NCBI GenBank assembly: GCA_003142535.1
Contig: PLMQ01000015.1
Location: 56,693 to 120,692, forward strand
Reading direction: 5' to 3'
Source: Syntrophaceae bacterium
Lineage (GTDB): Bacteria; Desulfobacterota; Syntrophia; Syntrophales; Smithellaceae
Length of the DNA stretch: 64,000 nt
In this document: positions 25,861 to 34,518 of the stretch, piece by piece
How positions within the stretch are numbered: position 1 is the stretch's first letter
How the letters are laid out: each line of letters starts with the position of its first letter
The notes under the pieces: model-generated
What the model saw: the letters and a program-made list of their open reading frames with translations, nothing else
What the model was told of the DNA's origin: nothing
Database searches by the model: none
Translations under genes and position numbers: made by a program

Positions 25861-26108
25861 AAAGAGGGGAGGCATGGTGCTTAAGTCAGTGACATTGACT
25901 ATACACTGGAAATGATTTTTTCGATTCCATGTTTTTCAGAATCTCCCCCTTTTCTGAAGAGGGAGTGAACTTCTTGTAATGTCCAGGCCCCCTTTTCCTT
26001 GTGCCCTTTAGGGCAAAAGGGTACTCCCCAATTTTCCCCCTTTTTAAAGGGCACAACTGCTGACTTCCCCCTTTTTTAAGGGGGGATTGAGGGGGATTTT
26101 GAGGATGT
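25843..26108. repeat. Family C palindromes, right of the DUF559 gene
   Basis: CCCCTCTTT/AAAGAGGGG hairpin (25851-25869), then the border CTTAAGTCAGTGACATTGAC (25881-25900, the inverse of 19940-19955). Poly-C and poly-G hairpins follow to 26102, with an embedded GTGCCCTTTAGGGCA mini-palindrome (26001-26015). This fills the gene-free stretch 25861-26169; nothing coding was seen in it. Confidence 0.7.
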
Positions 26109-26169
26109 TCAAACTTCAGGGTTCAGATTACAGATCGGAACCAACATTATAAATAAAAGCTGATTAATA

Positions 26170-27474
26170 ATGATTAAAGTTAACGGTCTTTCCAAAAAAT
26201 TCAAGATATACTCCAATCCATGGTATCGTGGCCTGGAATGGGTGACATTTGGGCGCAAGAAGCTTCATCAGGAATTCTGGGCCCTGCGGGATATATCTTT
26301 TGCAGTTAACGGCGGAGAGTGCCTGGGAATTATTGGCCCGAATGGAGCCGGCAAGAGTACCCTGCTGAAGATATTGACCCGTGCTCTTTACCCAACCGCC
26401 GGTAAATTTGAAATTCAAGGCAGAGTGCTGTCTTTACTGGAACTGGGAACCGGCTTTAATTCCGCACTGACCGGCCGGCAAAATCTATACAACAGTGTTC
26501 ATCTCCTTGGACTGCCGAGAGAATATCTGGAAGATCGCATAGGTGATATCGAGAACTTTGCAGGATTGGGCGATTTCTTTGACCGGCCCGTCAGGATATA
26601 CTCTTCAGGAATGTATATCCGTTTGGCATTTTCTCTGTTCGTTTTTTTAAAACCGGAGGTATTGATTATCGATGAGACGTTGAGTGTCGGCGATGTTTTT
26701 TTCCAGCAAAAATCCTTTGCCAAAATGCGGGAAATAATATCCGGCGGTACGACGTGCCTTTTTGTTTCTCACGATACGGCGGCTGTGCAAAACATCTGCC
26801 AGCGGGCGATACTTCTGGAAAAAGGAGAGATGACCTTTATAGGCGATGCTGTGGAAACGGTAAGCCGATATTTTGGGACAATAGGGTCAAACCGCAAGAA
26901 CAGAGTTTCCCTGGAGAAGAAAGACAAAACAGTTGATGAGCTGGACGATATCCTCATGGAACCGACAGAGATTATGACCCATAATATTCTTTCCGGACGT
27001 GATAATCGTCATGGTACCGGCGAACTGGAGATTGTTGCTGCCCGGATTACGGACAAAATGGGACAAGATACCATGCAAGTGGAGATGCTGGAATATCTGA
27101 CTTTTTATTTGCTGTTGCGGGCTAATGATGAGATTGCATCCCCCAGTGCCGGCATTCACTTGTTTGATCGACTCGGCAATGTTGTTTTTGCCACAGGGAC
27201 CAGACAATTGCGTAAAACTCTGCCTGATCTTCATGCCGGTGATGAAATCATAGTGAAAATTGAACTCAAATTAAATGTTCAACCAGGAGAATACACATTC
27301 AGTCTCGGTACGGCGGAAGCACTTCCGGAAGAAAGCCCGAATGTTGCCTTGATCCATGATCGACACAATCTTCTGGGGCCAATAGTTGTAACTGCCGATT
27401 ACAATGAACTGATGCCATTTTACGGTATTGCTCAATTGCCAATGGACGTTGAATTTTCTAAAGTGAAAAAATGA
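26170..27474 (+). CDS. wzt: O-antigen ABC transporter ATPase Wzt with C-terminal glycan-binding domain
   Basis: 434 aa. The nucleotide-binding domain (about 1-235) has Walker A GPNGAGKST (56-64), the signature YSSGMYIRLAFSL and Walker B EVLIIDETLSVGD (near 160-173). A linker is followed by a Wzt_C beta-sandwich (about 275-430) with LSGRDNRHGTGELEIVAARI. This extended form is the kind that recognises the finished, often end-capped, O-polysaccharide before export. It overlaps the next gene by 4 bp (ATGA). The ATPase carrying its own recognition domain implies chain-end selection. Confidence 0.92.
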   Translation: MIKVNGLSKKFKIYSNPWYRGLEWVTFGRKKLHQEFWALRDISFAVNGGECLGIIGPNGAGKSTLLKILTRALYPTAGKFEIQGRVLSLLELGTGFNSALTGRQNLYNSVHLLGLPREYLEDRIGDIENFAGLGDFFDRPVRIYSSGMYIRLAFSLFVFLKPEVLIIDETLSVGDVFFQQKSFAKMREIISGGTTCLFVSHDTAAVQNICQRAILLEKGEMTFIGDAVETVSRYFGTIGSNRKNRVSLEKKDKTVDELDDILMEPTEIMTHNILSGRDNRHGTGELEIVAARITDKMGQDTMQVEMLEYLTFYLLLRANDEIASPSAGIHLFDRLGNVVFATGTRQLRKTLPDLHAGDEIIVKIELKLNVQPGEYTFSLGTAEALPEESPNVALIHDRHNLLGPIVVTADYNELMPFYGIAQLPMDVEFSKVKK

Positions 27475-29060
27475 CAAACATTGATAAAAAAGTAATTGAT
27501 ATTAAAAAATTCCGGAATATTTTGATTCCCCGCCTGGATACGTTTGGCGACATCGTCTTGTTGCAGGGGTTTATTCAAGCGCTTCTTGATTTTCTACCGG
27601 AGGCCCGAATCACTATTCTGGTCCGCCAGGGATATGAACAACTGGCATCTGTGTTTCCCAATCGGCTGATCTGGAAAACCACGCGAATTCATCCCTATAA
27701 AGAACCACCTGATATACCCGCGATAAAATTGTTGTCGTATGAACTCAGGCAGGAATCCTATGATCTGCTACTAACAACCACATACAATCGTGCCTGGTCG
27801 GATGAATTAATTGCTGCTGTATTGATTTCTACGCACCGAGTAGCACTGGGAGATGCAAATGATGATCATGAAATTCTGACAAAGATATTACCGGAGCTCG
27901 GCGCCGTAATGCCTGAACATCTTTACGATCAATATATCCCTGTCGAAGAGAAAATTCACGAGACAGAAAAATATCAGTTATTCTGGAACAAAATTACCTC
28001 GGAAAAGAAAAATATACCTCCGCCGCAACTGGTAATTCCGGAAATAGAAAGCACAAGAGCCGGGGATGTGCTTACCCGCGCCGGTTTGAAAAAAGGTAAA
28101 TTTGTTTTTTGTTTTCCTGCCGGTGTGTCTAATGTTTCTCTCAAAACCTGGCCGGAAGAAAACTTTGCACAAGTTGTTGCCCACCTGGAAAAAAAATATT
28201 CATTAAGGACTCTGATTGCTGCCCATGAATCGGAAAAAGAGATTGTTGACAAAGTAGTGGACCTCGCCAGGAAGAAAGGGGCAAATCCGGAAATATGGCT
28301 GGGAAAGGACGGCGATGTTCCTCTGGCCTGTGCCCTGGCTGCGCAGTCTTATTTCTATCTCGGCAATGATACCGGTATGATGCATATGGCCGCCGCCTTA
28401 GGGAAGCCAATTATCGCGATATTCGGTGGAGGGACATGGCCACGGTTTTTACCATGTACAAATGTCGGACGTATTTTTGTGACATTACTGCCCTGTTTTT
28501 ATTGCAGGTGGAATTGTATTTTTAACGAGCCTTTTTGCATAAATTTTGTAAGTGCTGATGCAGTAAAAAATGAAATTGAGGCCATGTTAAATGATTTAAA
28601 TAGAGGAACCGAAGTATTTAAGGTTGTTGAATGTGTGCCAGACCCAGAGCGATTATATAAAGTACTTGAAAATATTTTTGAGCAGATTGATAAATTGACC
28701 GGTTTGCTTAAGAAATCCGAGGCTGATCGTGTCTCACGGCTTGGACAGATCGATGAACTGACCCGCATGCTGAAGGAGTCCGAGGCTGATCGTGCTGCTC
28801 GTCTTGAGCAGATTATGGAATTGACCAATGTTTTGAAGGAATCCGAGGCGGATCGCGCGGCACGGCTGGAAGTGATTCATGGTTTAGAGGAAAAAATAAA
28901 CCAGATACAAAACGAATTGGTTCAAGAAAAGAAAAGGGCAGACGATTCGGAACAGGGATGGAGAGAACTGGAGAGTGCCTTTGCCGTGCGGCAGGCTAGG
29001 CGGATCGGTCTTATTAAAGCCCGAAAATTTGCCAGTCGTGAATTTACAAATGAGGATTAG
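27471..29060 (+). CDS. GT9-type glycosyltransferase with a C-terminal coiled-coil repeat tail
   Basis: 529 aa. The first ~370 residues are a heptosyltransferase-like GT-B fold: LIPRLDTFGDIVLLQGFIQA at the start, then FCFPAGVSNVSLKTWPEENF, FYLGNDTGMMHMAAALGKP and a CFYCRWNC patch. The tail from about 395 is a coiled coil built on three exact 21-residue units (405-425, 426-446, 447-467), each around QIxxLTxxLKxSEADR. Translation is coupled to wzt by ATGA. The tail resembles in principle the length-setting coiled coil of WbdD in ABC-exported O-antigens; whether it measures chain length here is inference. Confidence 0.82.
   Translation: MTNIDKKVIDIKKFRNILIPRLDTFGDIVLLQGFIQALLDFLPEARITILVRQGYEQLASVFPNRLIWKTTRIHPYKEPPDIPAIKLLSYELRQESYDLLLTTTYNRAWSDELIAAVLISTHRVALGDANDDHEILTKILPELGAVMPEHLYDQYIPVEEKIHETEKYQLFWNKITSEKKNIPPPQLVIPEIESTRAGDVLTRAGLKKGKFVFCFPAGVSNVSLKTWPEENFAQVVAHLEKKYSLRTLIAAHESEKEIVDKVVDLARKKGANPEIWLGKDGDVPLACALAAQSYFYLGNDTGMMHMAAALGKPIIAIFGGGTWPRFLPCTNVGRIFVTLLPCFYCRWNCIFNEPFCINFVSADAVKNEIEAMLNDLNRGTEVFKVVECVPDPERLYKVLENIFEQIDKLTGLLKKSEADRVSRLGQIDELTRMLKESEADRAARLEQIMELTNVLKESEADRAARLEVIHGLEEKINQIQNELVQEKKRADDSEQGWRELESAFAVRQARRIGLIKARKFASREFTNED
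28683..28871 (+). repeat. Three tandem 63-bp units inside the GT9 gene
   Basis: Units start at 28683, 28746 and 28809, each with CAGAT as its first bases, keeping frame and spacing exactly. Each encodes 21 residues (three heptads). A partial fourth begins at 28872. Copy number could change by slippage without breaking the frame. Confidence 0.85.
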
Positions 29061-29082
29061 CACCTGCTTGCATTATTTGCTG

Positions 29083-29172
29083 TGCCATTTCGAAGTGACT
29101 GAGAAATCTTGGGGAACTATGAAAAAAGATTTCTTCCGGAGTATTACCCGCCGCGACGGGGCCGAAATGGCA
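29083..29172. repeat. Nested-palindrome element between GT9 and epimerase genes (family D)
   Basis: The outer arms TGCCATTTCG (29083-29092) and CGAAATGGCA (29163-29172) are inverted. The inner arms AGAAATCTT (29102-29110) and AAGATTTCT (29126-29134) are too. A ~90-nt cruciform or hairpin can form. Only one copy lies in the window. Confidence 0.65.
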
Positions 29173-29230
29173 TACCATGAACTTTTGCAAGTAGGTATTA
29201 GTTTCCAGTAGGGTTTGGGGAGTACTTGAT

Positions 29231-30190
29231 ATGAATAAATACTTAATCACGGGCTTTTCCGGTTTTGTCGGGCGGCATTTTGTTGAATATCTGGAAAAGC
29301 ATGATCGTATCTGCCAGGTAAAAGGATTAGATATTCAGCATCCCAATTTTAGGTTTGATCATTATAAAAACGTACAGATCAGCTTTGAAAAAATTGATCT
29401 GTTGTCGAAAGATAAGGTTGAATATGTTATTCATGAATTTCAGCCCAACTATATTTTACATTTAGCCTCATACAGCAGCGTGGCCTTCAGTTGGAAGGAA
29501 CCTGTTCAAAGTTTCCAGAATAATACGAATATTTTTCTGAATTTAATTGACGCCGCCAGAAAATTAAATATAGACACTCGCATTCTTTCTATTGGCTCAT
29601 CAGAGGAATATGGCAACGTGAACGATGATGATCTGCCGTTAAAGGAAGACCATAAATTAAATCCGGTCAGCCCTTACGCCGTGGCGAGAATGGCACAAGA
29701 ATATTTATCAGGGGTTTATATTGGTGGCTACGGGATGGATATTGTTTTGACTAGATCTTTCAATCATATCGGCCCGATGCAAAGCAGTGTCTTTGTTGTA
29801 TCATCTTTGGCCAAGCAGTTGGTTGAATTAAAAAAATCCGGAAAGGATCGTGGCAGCATGGTTACGGGCGATGTTTCCATTGTCCGTGATTTCACGGATG
29901 TCAGAGATGTCGTCCGTGCCTATTATTTGCTTTTGCAGCAAGGCCGCAAAGGTAATGTTTATAATGTATGCAGCGGCAAGGGTTTGCCCCTGAAAGACAT
30001 CATTGATATTATGGCTAAGCAGTTAAATATGGAAGTGGATATTCATGTTGATCCGCGTTTGATCAGACCGGCAGATAACAGAATTATTATTGGCTCCAAC
30101 GAGAAAATCAGACGGGAATTAGGGTGGGAAAATACGATTCCTCTCGAGCAAAGCTTGAGGGATGTCATTAATTACTGGGAATCGAATTGA
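29231..30190 (+). CDS. GDP-6-deoxy-D-mannose reductase-like SDR
   Basis: 319 aa extended SDR. The NAD(P) loop GFSGFVG is at 8-14. SIGSSEEYG (120-128) is the Ser side of the active site, and the Tyr block is SPYAVAR (147-153). Resemblance in FNHIGPMQSSVFVVSSLAKQ and DFTDVRDVVRAYYLL points to the Rmd/GMD group, which supplies GDP-rhamnose or GDP-6-deoxy-talose. The usual YxxxK lysine is an arginine here (Tyr149, Arg153); either a family variant or altered chemistry. The start follows the family D element by 58 bp. Confidence 0.78.
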   Translation: MNKYLITGFSGFVGRHFVEYLEKHDRICQVKGLDIQHPNFRFDHYKNVQISFEKIDLLSKDKVEYVIHEFQPNYILHLASYSSVAFSWKEPVQSFQNNTNIFLNLIDAARKLNIDTRILSIGSSEEYGNVNDDDLPLKEDHKLNPVSPYAVARMAQEYLSGVYIGGYGMDIVLTRSFNHIGPMQSSVFVVSSLAKQLVELKKSGKDRGSMVTGDVSIVRDFTDVRDVVRAYYLLLQQGRKGNVYNVCSGKGLPLKDIIDIMAKQLNMEVDIHVDPRLIRPADNRIIIGSNEKIRRELGWENTIPLEQSLRDVINYWESN

Positions 30191-30216
30191 TCTAAAAATA
30201 AAAGTTGGTACATTGC

Positions 30217-32559
30217 ATGAAAATCGGCGTAAATTTATATTCTCTGGAACTGGGTAAGATCGGCGGAATGGAACAATATGTTCGAAATCTGATCTGGTAT
30301 GTGTCTAATCATTTTTCCGGGTTTGAATTGTTTCTTGTGTTGAATCCCCGTAATGAAGGCAGCTTTTCGGAAGGGAATCAAGTGAGGAAGGTCGTTGTTC
30401 CGGAAAATGAAACAAAGGAAATCAAAATGTACCGGTTAATACAGGAAGAGAAGCTTGATTTGTGGTTCTGTCCGCTGCTTGTTTTGGAACCGAGATATGT
30501 CACAATTCCTACTGTATTTACAATACCAGACCTCCAGCATGAGTATTTTTCGCATTTTTTCCCCGGGGATGTTATAGAATGGCGAAATAAAAACTTTGCA
30601 GACTCAGCGCGAAAGGCTGATGCAATACTCACACTGTCAAATTTTTCCAAGAAGTCAATAGTTGATATCTATGATATCCCGGAGAGTAAAGTTTATGGTA
30701 TTTATTTAGATGCTTCCAAAGAATTTAATGGTGCCTACAACGAACGGGAAAAGGAAAGGATTCGGTTCAAGTATTCACTGCCGGAACAGTATTGTTTTTA
30801 TCCCGCAAATACTTGGCCGCACAAAAATCATCAAAAACTATTAGAAGCATTGGTCATATTGAGATCTGACTATAATATGAAGATAAATCTGGTGTTGACT
30901 GGTAGTGAGCAGCAGGCACAAAGTGGTATTCGTGAATTTATAAAAAAACATGATTTGACAGATCAGGTGACCTTCCTGGGGTATATTGATCAAGATGATA
31001 TGCCTTACATCTATTTAAACAGCCAAATGTTGGTTTTCCCGTCACTCTTTGAGGGTTTCGGTATACCTCTTGTTGAAGCTATGAAGACGCATATACCTAT
31101 TGTCTGTTCGAATAGTGGTAGCATTCCGGAGGTGGTCGAAGATGCCGCGCTTATGTTTGATCCGGAAAACGCATTCGATATTGCGCGGCAGATAGCCAAA
31201 GCTACGGAAACGCAAACAAGAGAGACCTTAATCGAGAAAGGAAAAATACGCGGTGCCAGTTTCTCATGGGAAAAGTGTGTTAATGATACGCTGTCAGTTT
31301 TCAGAGGTATAGTTAAAGATCCGGAGGTTATTGTTCAACCTTTAGTGACGGTTGTAACTCCTTCCTATAATCAAGGTAAGTTCATAAGAGAGACCATTGA
31401 AAGTGTCTTAAATCAGGATTATCCCAACATTGAGTATATTGTAATGGATGGCGGCTCCAATGATGAAACGGTCGAGATACTCAGAAGTTACGGTGACCGG
31501 ATAAAATGGGTATCCCGTAAGGATGAAGGACAGGCTGACGCAGTAAATCAAGGGATACTTGTAGCTTCGGGCGACATAATCGGCTGGCTCAACTCTGATG
31601 ATACCTATCTTCCCGGGGCAATTTCCCAAGCAGTCAGATTATTAATGAAGCATAACGATTTGGCCATGGTGTACGGAGAGGGTTACTATACAACAGAAAC
31701 AGGAGCGATTATTGAGAGATACCCGACCGAAGTATTTAACTACAATCGTTTAGCCGAGAATTGCTTTATTTGCCAGCCAACGGGTTTCATAAAGAAACAA
31801 GCGTTGATAGATGTGGGGCTTTTGAAAAAAGAATTGCACCTATGTATGGATTATGAACTGTGGATGCGGCTGGGGCAGAAACATCAAATTGCCTATTTAC
31901 CATATTTCATGGCCACATCACGGTTGTATCAAGGCAACAAAACACTTTCACAAAGGACAGAAGTTTTCAAGGAAACCATCTGTACCGTTAAAAACCACTA
32001 TAATTATGTGCCGATCTCCTGGGTGTATGGCCTTGTCGATTATAAATATGGTTCGGCAAGGAACGTCAGATTTTATTTCATGCTCTATTTTTACTTTTTC
32101 TATTACAATCGCGATAATATCGCCTATTTGAAGAATGCTTATAAACAAATACTGATAGCAAAAATAAAGCATCATGTTCAAGGCTCAAAGTTTTATTATA
32201 AGTATGAAGATGGTTGGGTATCAAAACAATACAGGACAAAACTTTCTTTTAACAATGCTGGAAGGCTGCAGATTCATGGCAGGAACTTGTCGCCATTCCG
32301 CGGAGCGCTGAAGATCACTATCTTGATCAATAACAAACTTGTAAAGACTGTTGCCATAAAAGAGAAGGGAGCATTTATTATTGACGTGGATCTCCGCATT
32401 TATAATTTTCGCGGCGATCTTAATGTGGAGTTTCTTGCCAACCGTGTATTTGGTCCGCGACATTTCGGCTCAAGTGACGATACCAGGCAGTTAGCTTATA
32501 TCATCGATAATCTGGAATTGATCCGGGGAGAAAACTATGACGAATTGGCCGTTGGTTAG
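30217..32559 (+). CDS. Bifunctional GT4-GT2 glycosyltransferase with C-terminal beta domain
   Basis: 780 aa. Residues 1-365 are a GT4 (mannosyltransferase-like): YPANTWPHKNHQKLLEAL and the EX7E motif LFEGFGIPLVEAMK. Residues about 372-620 are a GT2: VVTPSYNQGKFIRETIESVL, MDGGSNDETVEIL and WLNSDDTYLPGAI. The last ~130 residues form a separate beta-rich domain. Two transferases in one chain suggest two sequential sugar additions. I start at ATG 30217; an in-frame TTG at 30205 would add four residues. The following GT2 gene is a close relative of the second domain and overlaps by 23 bp. Confidence 0.85.
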   Translation: MKIGVNLYSLELGKIGGMEQYVRNLIWYVSNHFSGFELFLVLNPRNEGSFSEGNQVRKVVVPENETKEIKMYRLIQEEKLDLWFCPLLVLEPRYVTIPTVFTIPDLQHEYFSHFFPGDVIEWRNKNFADSARKADAILTLSNFSKKSIVDIYDIPESKVYGIYLDASKEFNGAYNEREKERIRFKYSLPEQYCFYPANTWPHKNHQKLLEALVILRSDYNMKINLVLTGSEQQAQSGIREFIKKHDLTDQVTFLGYIDQDDMPYIYLNSQMLVFPSLFEGFGIPLVEAMKTHIPIVCSNSGSIPEVVEDAALMFDPENAFDIARQIAKATETQTRETLIEKGKIRGASFSWEKCVNDTLSVFRGIVKDPEVIVQPLVTVVTPSYNQGKFIRETIESVLNQDYPNIEYIVMDGGSNDETVEILRSYGDRIKWVSRKDEGQADAVNQGILVASGDIIGWLNSDDTYLPGAISQAVRLLMKHNDLAMVYGEGYYTTETGAIIERYPTEVFNYNRLAENCFICQPTGFIKKQALIDVGLLKKELHLCMDYELWMRLGQKHQIAYLPYFMATSRLYQGNKTLSQRTEVFKETICTVKNHYNYVPISWVYGLVDYKYGSARNVRFYFMLYFYFFYYNRDNIAYLKNAYKQILIAKIKHHVQGSKFYYKYEDGWVSKQYRTKLSFNNAGRLQIHGRNLSPFRGALKITILINNKLVKTVAIKEKGAFIIDVDLRIYNFRGDLNVEFLANRVFGPRHFGSSDDTRQLAYIIDNLELIRGENYDELAVG

Positions 32560-33373
32560 CATTATCACTCCTTCCTATAATCAAGGTAAATTTATCGCGG
32601 CCACTATCGAAAGTGTTATAAACCAGGGGTATCCAAATTTAGAGTATATTATTGTCGATGGAGGTTCGACCGACGATAGCCTTTCGATAATTCAAAAATA
32701 TAATGGGCAGCTAACGTGGGTTTCGGAGAGGGATAAAGGACAATCGAACGCTATCAATAAAGGGTTTCGTATGGCAGAGGGGGAGATTGTTGCATGGTTG
32801 AACTCGGATGATACTTATGAGCCTGGAGCTATTCATGAGGCGGTTGAATACTTTAAGCACCATAACGTTGCCCTCGTATATGGTGAGGGTGACATTATAA
32901 ATGAATATGGTCAGAAAGTTAAAAGGTTCGAAGCGACGCAAAGCTTCGACCTATGGACATTAATAAATGTCTGGGATTATATTATGCAGCCAACCACTTT
33001 TTTCAGAAAGGATGCACTGGCAAATGTTGGATATCTTAATGAAGATTTACATTGGACTATGGATTGGGACATTTGGATTAAACTCGCGAAGAAATATGAA
33101 GTCGGATATATAAATAAGGTTCTGGCAAATTCGAGAGAATATGGGGATTCCAAGACAAGTACCGGTGGCTGGAAAAGGTTTGGTGAGATTTGTACTATAT
33201 TACGCAAATATGGGGAGAAACGGTTTCCCCCGGGATATTTTATCTATGGTGCCAGCACCTTATACACCAATAATGCTCACTATCGTCTAGGCAGGTTTAT
33301 TACATCGAATATTTTATACTGGGTTCAAATCTATTTTCAACGGAAACTTCGGACCAGACATAATGCCATGTAA
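32537..33373 (+). CDS. Glycosyltransferase family 2, tandem paralogue of the preceding GT2 domain
   Basis: 278 aa. IITPSYNQGKFIAATIESVI, VDGGSTDDSL, KGQSNAINKGF, WLNSDDTYEPGAI and the late DWDIWIKLAKK follow the same order as the GT2 half of the previous protein. DNA is also similar at the motif (CCTTCCTATAATCAAGGTAA in both). Likely adds the next sugar of the repeat unit. It starts inside the previous gene, so the two are made together. Confidence 0.85.
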   Translation: MTNWPLVSIITPSYNQGKFIAATIESVINQGYPNLEYIIVDGGSTDDSLSIIQKYNGQLTWVSERDKGQSNAINKGFRMAEGEIVAWLNSDDTYEPGAIHEAVEYFKHHNVALVYGEGDIINEYGQKVKRFEATQSFDLWTLINVWDYIMQPTTFFRKDALANVGYLNEDLHWTMDWDIWIKLAKKYEVGYINKVLANSREYGDSKTSTGGWKRFGEICTILRKYGEKRFPPGYFIYGASTLYTNNAHYRLGRFITSNILYWVQIYFQRKLRTRHNAM

Positions 33374-33456
33374 CATTGTGTTGTTCGTATTTATAGAAAA
33401 AATGATGTACTGGCGACAACGCGATTTAATATTCATACTTTCAGAAACGGTAAATT

Positions 33457-34449
33457 ATGAAAAAAAGGAAAGTTGATTCATATATGGGAAAACAGCAGAG
33501 AGTTCTTGTGCTGGGCGGCCTGGGTTTCATTGGCAGCTATCTCAGCCGGTTGTTGCTGAAGGAAGATTATCAGGTAAGGATTTTTGACAAACTGTATGGC
33601 TCCCGCAATTTAATAGCAGACATACAGGAAAAAGTTGAAATAGAAGAGGGCGATGCCGAAAGACCGGAAGATATTTTACGGTCACTGCGAGATGTTGATA
33701 TCGCCATAGATCTCATTCATACCACGGTTCCCGGAGCGTCAATGCAGGATCCGGCCTACGATGTGCAGACCAACGTCGCGGCTCATGCCGGTTGGTTATC
33801 TCAGCTCCATAAAGCCAGGCTGCGTCGAATAATATATGTTTCCTCCGGCGGCACTGTTTATGGTATTCCGCAAAAAAATCCAATAGGGGAAGACCATCCC
33901 ACTGAACCCATAAGTTCATACGGTATTACCAAGCTGGCTATTGAAAAATATATAGCCATGTATGCAAACATCCAGGGGATTGATTATCGGATTTGCCGGC
34001 CGGCCAATGTCTATGGAGAAGGACAACACCTCCATGTCGGGCAGGGGGCTATCGGCGTCTTTCTGGAACAGTGCCTGAAAAAGCAACCGATAGAAATCTG
34101 GGGTGACGGTACAGTCAGCCGGGATTATATTTATGTGGCCGATATGGTGCAGGCGATTGTTCAGTTAATCGCTCATCAGGGGGTAAGCAGGGTTTTTAAT
34201 ATTTCCAGCGGCGTCGGGCATTCTTTAAATGATATAATTACAATCATCCAGGATGATTTGCAAATACCGGTAAAAGTAAATTATGCAAAAGCCAGAAAGT
34301 TTGATGTTCCGGTTAATATTCTGGATAGCTCACGCCTTATGCGGGAAACGGGCTGGAAACCGCAGATAGATATGGTGGATGGGATGCGTATAGTTTATAA
34401 TTATTTTAAAACTTCATTACAAACAAATGCCAGTAGTGATATGCCATGA
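33457..34449 (+). CDS. NAD-dependent sugar epimerase/dehydratase (extended SDR)
   Basis: 330 aa. The Gly-rich loop LVLGGLGFIGSYL lies near 16-28, YVSSGGTVYG carries the active Ser/Thr, and SYGITKLAIEKYI holds Tyr and Lys. PANVYGEGQ and DYIYVADMVQAI are typical of UDP-glucose 4-epimerase relatives. It supplies a modified nucleotide sugar to the surrounding GTs; the substrate is not readable. ATG 33457 is used; ATG 33484 is a possible alternative without the basic extension. Confidence 0.85.
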   Translation: MKKRKVDSYMGKQQRVLVLGGLGFIGSYLSRLLLKEDYQVRIFDKLYGSRNLIADIQEKVEIEEGDAERPEDILRSLRDVDIAIDLIHTTVPGASMQDPAYDVQTNVAAHAGWLSQLHKARLRRIIYVSSGGTVYGIPQKNPIGEDHPTEPISSYGITKLAIEKYIAMYANIQGIDYRICRPANVYGEGQHLHVGQGAIGVFLEQCLKKQPIEIWGDGTVSRDYIYVADMVQAIVQLIAHQGVSRVFNISSGVGHSLNDIITIIQDDLQIPVKVNYAKARKFDVPVNILDSSRLMRETGWKPQIDMVDGMRIVYNYFKTSLQTNASSDMP

Positions 34450-34518
34450 TGCAACTATGTAAACGGATATTGCATTATTAATAAAAAATATGAATAAACA
34501 TTGTTTAGGAAAATGTGT

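Noticed and set aside
28975-29211. 78-codon open frame over the GT9 end
   Set aside because: It lies in another frame of the GT9 gene and the palindromic element, with no RBS or family resemblance.
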